Shown here: in pieces, positions 10,112 to 20,765 of the stretch | Numbering within the stretch: position 1 is the stretch's first letter | How the letters are laid out: each line of letters starts with the position of its first letter | DNA from: Azolla pinnata | Lineage: Eukaryota; Streptophyta; Polypodiopsida; Salviniales; Salviniaceae | DNA: 55,403 bases | Direction of reading: 5' to 3' | Assembly: GCA_037176905.1 (NCBI GenBank) | Contig: JBBBWG010008668.1 | Location: forward strand, 36,244 to 91,646 | Position numbers and translations under genes: made by a program | Notes under the pieces: generated by a model | The model's input: only the letters and a program-made list of their open reading frames with translations | Databases searched by the model: none | What the model was told of the DNA's origin: nothing

Positions 10112-13100
10112 ATGGGTGAATGGAGCGAGGGAGCGCACGCCTCGCAACCCAACATGAAGGAGGAGAATCGCTGGCCGGCCTTGCAGGTTTTTCGCTTCCA
10201 CCTTTGTTTACGCTTTTTCCTGCATGTGCCTGCTTGAATCTTTCCATAGCTGAAAGGAGTATTACCCGGGCTCTGAAGCTTCCATAGAATCATGGGCATT
10301 TGAAAGAAAACTGAAGGAATACACACTGATGGGCATTTGAAAGCAAAGCCCTATGCAGGTTTTGCTTCCACCTTTACGTTTTTTCATGCATCTACTGCTT
10401 GAATCTTCCATAGCTGAGGGGTGTTGCTCGGGGCTCTGAAAACTTCCACAGCCGATGGGCATTTGAAAGAAAACTGAAGGAATACACACTGATGTGGGCA
10501 TTTGAAAGCAAAGCCCTATGCAGGTTTTGCTTCCACCTTTATGTTTTTTCATGCATCTACTGCTTGAATCTTCCATAGCTGAGGGGTATTGCTCGGAGCT
10601 CTGAAAACTTCCACATCTGATGGGCATTTGAAAGAACACTGAAGGAATACACACTGATGGGCATTTGAAAGAACACTGAAGGAATACACACTGATGGGCA
10701 TTTGAAAGAACACTGACGGAATACACACTGATGTGGGCATTTGAAAGAACACTGAAGGAATACACACTGATGTGGGCATTTGAAAGAACACTGAAGGAAT
10801 ACACACTGATGTGGGCATTTGAAAGCAAAACCTATGCAGGTTTTGCTTCCACCTTTACGTTTTTTCATGCATCTACTGCTTGAATCTTCCATAGCTGAGG
10901 GGTATTGCTCGGGGCTCTGAGAACTTCCACAGCTGATGGGTATTTGAAAGAACACCGAAGGAATACACACTGATGGGCATTTGAAAGAACACTGAAGGAA
11001 TACACACTGATGTGGGCATTTGAAAGCATAACCTATGCAGGTTTTGCTTCCACCTTTACGTTTTTTCATGCATCTACTGCTTGAATCTTCCATAGCTGAG
11101 GGGTATTGCTCGGGGCTCTGAAAACTTCCACATCTGATGGGCATTTGAAAGAACACTGAAGGAATACACTCTGATGGGCGTTTGAAAGCAAAACCTATGC
11201 AGGTTTTGCTTCCACCTCTTACATTTTCATGCATGTACTGCTCGATTTCTTCCATAGCTGAGGGGTATTACTCGGGGTTCTGAATCTTCCGTAGCTGATT
11301 TGTATTCGGAAGAACGCCGAAAGAACATTCTAGGACTCTACAGCCCCCCCCTTTCTAACAGCAAAATTGTTGTGCTTAACTCCCCATCAGGCGCCTGCAC
11401 ACAGCTCGAACGTTGTCCTTCTGTCGTATGCGTTCTTGGTTCTGTTTTCACTGGTCGATCATGTGCTTGGAACTCCTGATGCACCGATATGGAAGGTCCC
11501 TAGCAAGGACTGGTGTAAGGATCTAAGGCCCGTGTCGAGCTTCAATGCTGGCATCTCCATGAAGCACTGGCGGCGTCATCATGCATCGATCGTTGACTTT
11601 GGTGGCATCGGAGATGGTGTCACACTCAACACGCTTGCTTTCCAGCGCGCGGTTTCGAACCTGAGCTCCTTCTCTAAGAATGGCGGAGTCCAGCTGAACG
11701 TGCCCGCTGGGAAATGGCTCACTGGAAGCTTCAATCTCACCAGCCACTTCACTCTTTTCTTGCACAAGGATGCTGTCATACTAGGATCTCAGGTGCTTGA
11801 ACCCTCAAACCATGCCTACCATTAACACATGCGCGTGTTCATGTTAGGTACATGCATACATCCTTGGGATTCTTTCGTGTGTTTGCTGCATGTTGAGGTA
11901 CATGCATCATCGAGATTCTCTCATGTGCTTGCATCTTAGGTATCTTTAATGTGTTTTCATGTTTGTTACATACATCATCGAAAGTTTTTCATGCGTTTCC
12001 ATCTTAGGTACATGTATTGCTGAGAGTTTTCGATGTCTTTGCATGTTAGATACATGCATCATCGAGAGCCTTCCATGTGTTTGCATGTTGAGATACATGC
12101 GTCATGAAGAGTCTTTCATGTGTTTGCATCTTAGATACCTACATCATCGAGAGTCTCTCTCTGTGGACGTTAAAACTTTTCTATTCTATTCTATTCTATT
12201 CTCTACATGTATGCCATATATATGTAGCCGCTTGAGATGTATTTAGCTGTCAGGACCCGAAAGATTGGCCGATTATCGACCCTTTGCCCTCATATGGAAG
12301 AGGGAGGGAGTTACCCGGGGGTAGGCACATCAGCTTGCTTCACGGCGAGCATCTCAAGGATGTTGTAATCACAGGTGTGTGCATTCGTATGTTTTTGTTT
12401 ATGTCCTCGGTTTGATAATCACTCTGAGGATGATAATAGCCTGAAGTGCGCTCAAAAGTCAATGTCGAGCACTTAGTCTTGCTGGAAACAGTTCATCTAT
12501 CTGTGCTTTTTGTTCTCTGGTTGATACAATCGAGGCTGAACTGAGTTATGGGGTGATGAGCTCTATTGTAGGTGACAACGGGACTATCGATGGCCAAGGA
12601 GCAGTGTGGTGGAGCCTCTTTCTCAACGGGAGCCTTGATTACACAAGGGGCCATTTGCTTGAACTATCGCACTCGAAGAACATCATCATTTCGAACCTCA
12701 CATTTCGCAACTCTCCCTTTTGGAATATCCACCCAGTGTATTGCAGGTGAATACAGAAGACATGGATCAGATTTTCAGTAGTGCAGCACAACGAGAACAC
12801 CCCATATTCTTACAATGGCACACCTATAAAAATGGCCGTAGAACGCAAATAGATGAAATGGATTAAACAACATTGTTCTTTCTTTCGGTGCCTGTAAATT
12901 TTCTTTTCCTTTTTTTTTCCCTTCTTCTTGTTTTAGGCATGTGCTGATCCAGAATCTTACCATTCTAGCTCCAGCGGAATCGAAGAATACAGACGGAATC
13001 GATCCAGGTAAAGATAAAAAGGATTATAAGATGTTTTGCATGATGCGTATTAAATCCTTGTCATTTTCGGGATCCGAGCTACTGCATGCATAATATTCAC

Positions 13101-13767
13101 AAGAGAACGCGAATCGCTTGGTTGTGATGGAACGCGGGGAACAGATTCGAGCAAGTACGTGTGCATCGAGGATTGCTACATCGACGTGGGGGACGATCTG
13201 ATCGCGATAAAGAGCGGGTGGGATGAGTATGGGATAGCATACGGGAGGCCGAGCTCGCACATTGTGATCCGCCGAATCACCGGTGCGACGAGGGCAAGCT
13301 CCGGGATCGCATTGGGGAGCGAGATGTCGGGGGGCATCTCAGATGTCTATGTCGATGATGTGGTGGTGAATCGTGGCGGCAATGGGATACGCGTGAAATC
13401 GGCCCTCGGAAGAGGTGGCTATGTCAAGCATGTCTTCGTCTCCAATGTCATCCTCCGCAACGTGAAGACCGGGATCGCTTTGACAGGCCTCTATGGAGAC
13501 CACCCCGATGACAACTATGACCCGAACGCCTTTCCCGATGTGCAGAAGATCTTCATCAAGAATGTCATCGGCTACAACATCACCCTCGCTGGGAACTTCC
13601 AGGGCCTCTCCCAGCGGCCTTACAGGAAGATCTATCTCCAGGACATCCTGCTCCACATCAACTCGACCAGTGCGCTGAAGTGGAACTGCTCCTTCATCTC
13701 GGGCTATGCCAGCGCTGTCGCCCCGCATCCTTGCCCGTCGTTTCGCATCCGGAAAACACTGGCCTAG
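10112..13767 (+). CDS. Polygalacturonase-like glycoside hydrolase family 28 protein
   Basis: Six coding exons are proposed: 10154-10186, 11391-11792, 12254-12374, 12572-12746, 12937-13007 and 13145-13767. All junctions are GT-AG with matching phases, giving 474 aa. An in-frame upstream ATG at 10112 would add 14 residues. The frame containing exon 2 has no usable ATG before residue 60, which is why a separate first exon is needed. A hydrophobic signal segment (VVLLSYAFLVLFSLVDHVLG) suggests secretion to the wall. GH28 motifs are NTDG (261-264), GDD (283-285, catalytic Asp), GSE (325-327) where classical enzymes have GHG, and RVK (350-352) for RIK. The GSE form is typical of a large plant GH28 clade whose endo-polygalacturonase activity is less certain. 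The first-exon assignment is the weakest part. Confidence 0.88.
10187..11390 (+). repeat. Higher-order tandem array filling GH28 intron 1
   Basis: Two nested periods are visible. A short unit of 38-41 bp carries GGGCATTTGAAAGAACACTG and AAGGAATACACACTGATG. A long unit of roughly 170-300 bp carries CCTATGCAGGTTTTGCTTCC, a segment ending TTCATGCATCTACTGC, and CTTCCATAGCTGAGG. Long units begin near 10,350, 10,515, 10,830, 11,033 and 11,197. The first, diverged unit starts at the proposed splice donor (10187), so each long unit repeats a TGCAG/GTTTTGC donor look-alike. Long minus-strand frames through the array are open in several phases because of the repetition and are not taken as genes. Confidence 0.85.
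11826..12170 (+). repeat. Minisatellite of about 48 bp in GH28 intron 2
   Basis: About seven imperfect copies of a unit contain GTTAG(A/G)TACATGCATCATCGAGA and TTTCATGTGTTTGCATCTTAG-like parts. It is followed by a CTATT pentanucleotide run near 12,180-12,202. It lies wholly between the exons ending at 11792 and starting at 12254. Confidence 0.8.
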
Positions 13768-15420
13768 GACCCTACCTTTTGCTCCATCAGTTGGAATGAA
13801 CCAGTACCCTAGCTGGAAGCATTCAACCAGGGGGCGAGTTCTCGAGGATTTGCTCAAGGAATCATTCTGGAAGAAATAAGCGAACAGCATTTGGTCGTTC
13901 GGTGGTTTGAAATCCCGCTACTTCACACCCTGCCCAAGGAGTATTAACATATATACATATTTAGATGTATTTAAGAAACATAAAGATCTGACGCAAATTC
14001 CTCACGTTGAGCATTTGGTTGACAATTTATATAAGTGGCAGCATGATTGAAGGTGGGAGCTCCACAATCTTCACCACTTCCTAATGTCAACGATCAGCAT
14101 ATGGAGCTTGACCCTGGCTCTGAAAAATTTGTAGATCGTTCCTGGTGAGCCAGCCTGATGCTATATCCCGCTGAACACTAGATTGGTAAGAGGTATTATT
14201 ATTACCCTGCAAGAAATTTTCAATTATCACATGCTAACATCTGGAATCACTGTTGAGCAAAATCTCGTGAATGTTTGGGCCTCGTGTTTTAGAAACAACA
14301 GTATGTTTAACAGTTTTTCATGTAGGGACACCATGGCCAATGAGCCTCACCACGTTCTGTGCTCATGACCGTAGTTGCAATGCCTAGAATGAACATTGAC
14401 AAAACATACAGAGATGTTTTGAGGAATAACAAGGGTACTGCTCAATCATGATCCAGTGTGCACGATAATAATTACCAAGATAAACCTGAATCCACAATAT
14501 TCAAAGTTTTGAAATTGGAAATTGGATTGTTCCATATGGAGCATATGGAGAATAATTATACTAGGAAGCCTGGTATTGTTTTGTTCCGGCCAATGCTTTA
14601 TTTCTGTTTTCTGCATGGCATTCACACATGAAAATCCATTGTAATTATTGCTACGAATGGATAAGTCTCCAAACTAGCAAAATGCCAATATCTGCACCTA
14701 GGTCTATAGCTATTGCACATTCCTGGAATGTAACGCGATTCCAAAGATCATTCCTAACAAGCATACTTGAAGGGGGCATGAAGCTGTGATAAAAATCTTA
14801 AGAAATATTGTCATGTAAGTGATGAGCATGTTAGGTAGGGAGAACTTTGGTTAGACGATCGTATGCATGACTTTACAAGTTCTACATAACATGCACGAAA
14901 AGAACTTGCAATCAATAGGTTTTCCCTTGAAGACATGATATGCATACCTTGAAGAGTTGCATACCATGATAGCAAATAATTACCCATACAAATTTCTTGC
15001 CATTCTTCGACAATGATACCAGGCACATTTTTAGCAAATTTTAGCCAACATGATACTGAGAAGGAATAAAAGATTTGAGTAGCATCAGGTTTCAGTACAT
15101 ATACACACAATTTCAAAGCATGTGGCGTAAATGGAACAAGTTTCCCCATATAGAACAAATTTGGTGTAAGAGGAATGAGTTTCCCCAAATAGAACAAATT
15201 TTGGTGTAAGAGGACAGTTTTCCCCAAATAGAACAATATTGGAAAAAACTGGATGACTACATAAACCAAATTGGACCCCTTAAAAACAAATTTCTTCTGT
15301 TTGATTTACATAATGAAGAAATATCAGGCATTGCAAGTTATCTATAACCATAACTGGTGTAGAGGATCTTGTCAGCTTAAAACTTTGAATCAACCAATAC
15401 AGTGACCAACATGGAGTCTT
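13768..15420. other. Spacer between convergent GH28 and PAC3 genes
   Basis: The spacer is AT-rich and no gene is supported. A 38-bp unit (TTTCCCCA(A/T)ATAGAACAA...TTGGTGTAAGAGG) is repeated three times at about 15,126-15,240, which produces an open minus-strand frame (14,811-15,269) with a repeated short peptide. I judge that frame spurious or part of the PAC3 3' region. Confidence 0.45.
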
Positions 15421-16988
15421 TCACCATATCTTGTTTGCAATAATGGTTTCGACAATTGCCTTTATGGTTTCCTGTCGCAAGAATAACATGGGCTGAACAG
15501 TAAGAACCATAACATAAAGAAAATTTCTACTTTAAAGAAAAAGAGCTCTCGCCCAGACTCACCGTGGAATGATCTTTCAATCCAAGAGAAAGAAACAAAG
15601 GCCTTGATTGACCAGCATTACTGCACAATAGCATTAACTAATATGAAGTTAAAAACATTCTAATCGCCAATCCTCAGTGTAATTTAGAAAAAAGAAAAAA
15701 GGACCAAAGACTATGGCCTTACAGAAAAATGCATACCTTATGTGTTCAATAAGTTGTCTTGCACACGCTTGCAACATTGGCTGCATGCATAAGTATCACA
15801 AAACATTGTTGCTTAAGTAATGGACACAGAAACATAGAGAAGCAAAAGCTCACCTAGTCGCATTTGCCCAGTGCATTTAAGTTGAATATGGGCAATGAAA
15901 ATAGAAAGAGAAGTAAAAACTAACCTCGTCACGTTTGCCCAGAAGGACATTTATATTGAATGTGGGCTGACCACCATATGCCTGCTCCTTTCTGCAATAG
16001 AACGTTCCATTTCATGAACCTTACAGAAACTTTGCATTTAGTGATATTTTTTACCATTCATGGCTTCACTAAATCAACACACTTGTTATTCAAACTAACA
16101 AGCCTGAAAATACTTCAAAAAGGCTTTGGCAGAACAACATTTTTAATGTTCATGATTGTGGCAATGTACCTTAACATGCCTCCAAATTCTAATATTGTTC
16201 ATGACTACAAGTCATGGCTATCTATGCATAGGGTATCTATCGCAAAACGCATACAAATGAACTGGAGAAAACTCCAGAACCCTTCAAACAGAATACGAAT
16301 TACGTATGTCTTGCACAGTGAACATTATAGGAAATTGATTTGGAGGTCGAGAATTTTTTGCTTCATTTTTTGCACCAAATATTTTAGCCCACGCTACTTC
16401 CAGGAGAATATCATAATGTTAGGATCTCGAGCTTGAAAAAAATGGGTTAATTGTTGATCACGTATATATATGAATTAGGAGGCCAACTGGCTAACCTTGC
16501 TTCTAGCATCGTTCCAAGCTTTGAGACTTGTGTAGCTAGTACCTGTAGACCCATGTTGCATACACAGTCAAAAATCTCATAAAGAGAGCACAAAGGGAGA
16601 TTTTTCTACATTAGAGAGAGCTTACGAAGATGAAATCATCATAGCTGCACAGCGTAAATTCGGTCAGTGTACCCTACAAACAAATACCGTATTGATCAGA
16701 GTGCTCTGGAGAAGATAAGTATGTAAATAGTATTGTCAAAAAGCAACATAGAACCTGAATCGTCTCTGAAAACTGCTTTCCAGGAACTGGGAAATTTGGC
16801 GCACCATTGTCCTGAAAATGAACATCACTTATTCATGTCACAATCATAATTATAGAATTTATCCACAGGTTTTCAATTGCTTTCAGAAGCAAATGTCTTT
16901 AAAAACCCCTTTGCCTTAGAAAACACTCCCTTACAAAATGTTTTACCTGGGAATGTTGTGAGCTGGTGCGATTCTGCTCTCCATCCAT
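15421..16988 (-). CDS. PSMG3: Proteasome assembly chaperone 3 (PAC3/PSMG3) homologue
   Basis: Eight short exons with GT-AG borders and consistent phases give 137 aa (human PSMG3 has 122). On the minus strand they are 16988-16947, 16811-16755, 16673-16626, 16542-16496, 15991-15925, 15780-15737, 15620-15563 and 15471-15421. PAC3 heterodimerises with PAC4 and helps build the alpha ring of the 20S proteasome in the cytosol. The family core is clear: VLLGKRDEPMLQACARQLIE, then SLGLKDHSTETIKAIVETII, matching human VLLGQDEPLIHVFAKNLVAF and VAVKDKSMEGLKAL in order and spacing. The central strand region reads CSYDDFIFVLATQVSKLGTM. The start ATG at 16988 opens a 14-residue first exon. Identification rests on remembered family sequence. 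I am confident in exons 3-8 and slightly less so in exons 1-2. Confidence 0.9.
15851..15893 (-). pseudogene. Decayed duplicate of PAC3 exon 5
   Basis: This lies inside the intron between PAC3 exons 5 and 6 and matches the 3' half of exon 5 plus its splice donor. It differs by scattered substitutions and a 3-nt deletion. The final codon GAG of the real exon is TAG here, directly before a GTG at the donor position. It is therefore either a dead exon duplicate or a potential poison exon that would end translation if included. Confidence 0.75.
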
Positions 16989-18647
16989 AACTAGAAAATA
17001 GCAGGAACAACGAATAAGAGAAACTCAACCATTGAAAAATTAACGGCAAGTGGAACATAAGAGCCATTGTCTGTATACCACTAGTTATGGAGCAGTTTTG
17101 AAGCTGCACAAGGAGACCCAATTTTTTATTTCTAGCAATGTTGTCATTCATCTATTAAAGCTGAAACCACGGTTGGGACGATAAAAATGCTTATGAAATG
17201 TGCTCATTGATGGCTTGCAGAATTTAAAATCGAGGACTTAGTTCACAAGCACAAATCTAGTATACATATCGTACGATCCACGAAGTAAGAAAGATGTACA
17301 AACATATGTATGATCCCTATAATGATCTCCAACACACTACCAGTAGTAGAAGCTAGACCAGTGATTTAGAGAAGTCTCAACCAAGAGTAGCACATTCAGT
17401 GTACAACACAACAGAAAATATTTTGGGCATAGCAAGGATACCGGGGATCAACATCCAGAATAGAGAGATATTACATGAGCCTGGACGTACAAAAACATGT
17501 TTGGATTGTTTTCCAAACCTACAGAATGTTTTCAACCATTGCAACAAGAAAACCATTCATCATAGTTTCAATTTATAACACGGTAAATTTTGACTTTGAA
17601 CGATTCTTAAAGTCGTCATATATACAACAAAACATTAAGGGGCTGAAGTAGCTAAGGCCAGAACAAAAGATCAACCATAAGTATTAGTATCAATCCGCAA
17701 CTGGCTCCCTCGTCAATGTCATCATTATTGTGAACATTGACATCGTTGTCATCCTCATCAAGTTTCCATCATGCTCCAGATGATTACAGTCATTTTCGCC
17801 ATCATCATAACCATCACCCGTGATAGAATTTCTGAAAGGAGCTGGCACGTCTTCCATTTTTTTATGCCGCCAGAAATGTAGTATAAAGAATATCTAGATG
17901 ATGCATTCATACTGCACTGGTTATAAATCTAGAATATTGTACTTAACATTTCTGGCCCTGATAGAGGGCCTTGGTTCCGTGAGTTAATCTCTGTTTAAGG
18001 TACCAACTACTCATGCTTCCAGTATTTTAGATCCAGATTTCGGTACTTGTTTGAAAAAGAAAATCGAAATTAAAAACCAGAAACGTAAAGTCCTTACACT
18101 GATCTATAGGTTTCCCTACATAAATAACTAGTTAAATCCGACTTGCATGTCGTTCTGGTAGCTGTTTAAGCCTTTCTCCGCAAAGAGAAACATTGTTTTC
18201 ACAAGATATGGACTAGGATCTACTTCTAACTGGTCAGGAAAAAGAAGGGACAAAAACCAAACAAAATACTCATGAGCTCTAGTCTGAATTGCATTCATGG
18301 CGTGATGCATTTAAGACTTCATATCCCTGTTCTCATCGATGAGGGTAGCAGAAAACACGAATTCACGCAGCGCTCTAACATTGGGGGAGGGGGGGAATGG
18401 GGCGGATCAAATCACTAAGGCAGGTTGAATACCCAAAAGAAAAAACAAAACCGAGGACCTGTATTGAAAGCCTTACAGGAGAAACGAAGAGAAGAGCAAT
18501 GACAAGATGGGATATGGATTTCTTTTAGTTCTGCAGTAGGAATCCCAACCTGCAATGGCGCTCTGCCGATCCCCTGTTTCTTCTTCCCTCCTCGTTGTCT
18601 TCTCTTCAGTATTGGTCGTCTCCTCCGAAGCATGTGTACAAATATAT
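16989..18647. other. Spacer with possible unidentified minus-strand exons
   Basis: Minus-strand stretches with coding character exist, but none could be joined into a model. One at 18,310-18,128 contains EVDPSPYLVKTMFLFAEKGL. Another at about 18,560-18,470 is bounded by an AG acceptor and a GTAAGG donor (VGIPTAELKEIHIPS). A third is an acidic Asp/Asn-rich segment at 17,855-17,690. They could belong to a gene whose 5' end falls near the assembly gap. No product was recognised. Confidence 0.35.
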
Positions 18648-18901
18648 GCATACACAAATACGTATACACGCATATATACGTATACATGCGTACGTATATA
18701 CGTACGTGTATGCTTGTACATGTANNNNNNNNNNNNNNNNNNNNNNNNNNNNNNNNNNNNNNNNNNNNNNNNNNNNNNNNNNNNNNNNNNNNNNNNNNNN
18801 NNNNNNNNNNNNNNNNNNNNNNNNGCATACACAAATACGTATACACGCATATATACGTATACATGCGTACGTATATACGTACGTGTATGCTTGTACATGT
18901 A
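18648..18901. repeat. Assembly gap of 100 N between identical 77-bp copies
   Basis: The N run at 18725-18824 is exactly 100 bases, the usual placeholder for a gap of unknown size. The 77 bases on its left (18648-18724) and on its right (18825-18901) are identical. They are made of alternating purine-pyrimidine steps (ACGTATAC-type). Either a longer tandem array is missing here, or two contig ends that really overlap were joined without merging. Confidence 0.95.
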
Positions 18902-19089
18902 CGTATTTGGTCGTTTCTCTGATTTTTCAGATTTGAGGATGAAATTGAAATCACTGAGCAATGAGCTCAACAATGCGTCGAGCGATCGAATGATTCTCGC
19001 AGCGAAATCCACTGACATCAATCGGCTTGGTTTTTGTTTTCCTCAGTAATGGAGGCTTTGGTGTGTCATAGTCTGGCCTCCCTTCTGTC

Positions 19090-19520
19090 GAGTCTACGAC
19101 GAGAAGTTAGCAAAGCTTGGTTTTGAGAAGCTGCAAAAGGAATGAAGGCTCCGATCAAGGCATGAGGAAACTTAGCGAAGCTTGATTGATCGAGAAGCTG
19201 CAAAATGAATGAAAAGCTCAGATCAAGGCATATACTCTCTCTCTATCCCAAGTGATTCAGGAAGTTGGCAAAGTCTCGGGAAGTAATTCAGGAAGTTCGC
19301 AAAGGAATGAAGGCTCGGGTCAAGGCACAAGGAAACTTGTGCCAAGTCTGGAGGAGAAGTTAGCAAAGCTTGATTGATTGATTGAGAAGTTAGCAAATCT
19401 TGATTGATTTGATTGAGAAGTTAGCAAATCTTGATTGATTGATTGATAAGCTGCAAAATGAAATGAAGCTCAGATCAAGGCATATCTCTCTATCCCAAGA
19501 GATTCAAGAAGTTGTAGCCA
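19090..19520. repeat. Irregular tandem repeats with GATCAAGGCA and TTAGCAAAGCTTGATTGA
   Basis: Motifs GAGAAG(C)T(T)(A)GCAAA, AATGAA(G)GCTC(A/C)GATCAAGGCA and CTTGATTGATTGA recur six or more times with variable spacing. This indicates an old, shuffled minisatellite. No coding frame was found. Confidence 0.65.
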
Positions 19521-20765
19521 GGCTAGACTACAAGTAGCCATCATCCTCACAGCTGATCAGAGACCAAGCACTGGGTTCTTAATATAGCCCATAAAAGAAA
19601 GCTTTGGTTAGTATGTGGGATATATATCCTTGCGCCATTCTCTACATTTTGCTTGCTTCTATGCAATCATGAAAAATGACAGAATAAAAATGGCAATGTT
19701 TTTTGCTACTGCTTTGCTTCATGTTTTCAACAATGTGCGAGATTCAACTCCCTTTTCAATGCTACCAAAAGAAAAAAAAAACCGTTCTTCAGGCTCAAAG
19801 AACTGTTCGGCTCGGGAGCTCGAAAAAACAGCCATTATCCGCTTCGAAACTCGGCTCACAACGGTTCGATCCCCAAAACTGGCTCCGTTTAGTTAGTTAG
19901 TTCCAATCCGATTCCAGCTTTTAGGGCTTATCGATAGCACTGAATCATGGTCTTGTGGATGTGTTGACTACTATGTAGACAAGTCATACGTTTCCGCCAT
20001 CGATTTGCATGATATGCTGCCTTGTGATAAGGATCTCCTGTTTAATCCAACTTAGAATTGACCTTAACAGCTTGATGAATGAATCCGCCTCATCCGGCTA
20101 AGCATTTACAGCCTCAAAAGCAAGCTCATCGTAGGTCTGGGAACCTGTTTCAGCTGTTTATGATTAACTGGTTTGGCTTGAGCTTTGCTTAACTCGTTCG
20201 AACCAAACTAGACTTGTTGCCAATTCCTGCTTTCTCGCATAATCGATTTTATTCCAACTCCCCAGTCCGCAGAGAACATGCAGCGCTCTCAGCAGCTCCA
20301 AAAGAGAGACCAGATTTGAGCTCAATGAGGAGGGTTTCAAGTGTTGCTTTGGCGATTGCTGGAACCTTAGGGATGGTTGCTGAGCATGACTGTTCGAATA
20401 CATATTCACGATCGGAATTGGCCATTATATCACACATTCCCTTACTGAGCATGGAAAAGGTCTCTTATCGGGGTCCCGATGAGGTTCTAAATACGAGCCT
20501 TCGCCCTCATTTTTCTTGATGGTCATCGCGCGAAAAACTTACAATGGAAGTCATAAGCATCGACAGTCTCACTCGCCAATATTTCGGGGTCTTTGCCAGT
20601 TCCGATGACGGAATCTAAATCTTCTCTTGACAGGGAGGGTGATCAAGCACAAGCATTTTAGTCGCTTCGACATGTCTGATACCCAATTCGCGACGATTTT
20701 GTTCTTGCCTCGTCGCCCACAAAGATATGCACACTTGATGCTTCAACAGGAGCCCCGCCTTGTGG
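19521..20765. other. Spacer downstream of PPR gene 2
   Basis: This is the 3' side of the minus-strand PPR gene. A plus-strand open frame (20,214-20,519) has no recognisable family. No RNA gene or regulatory element was identified. Confidence 0.35.

Noticed and set aside
10262..11255. Long minus-strand open frames with repeated SVYSFSVLSNAH-like peptides
   Set aside because: They arise because a tandem repeat lacks stops in several phases at once. All three overlapping frames look equally open, and the array is better explained as intron 1 of the GH28 gene.
14811..15269. Minus-strand 152-codon frame with FYLGKLIPL repeats
   Set aside because: The repeated peptide comes from a 38-bp DNA tandem repeat. 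There is no start context or family.
15960..16436. Plus-strand frame of 158 codons
   Set aside because: It overlaps PAC3 exons 4 and 5 on the opposite strand, whose family match is clear. Its own translation looks like nothing known.
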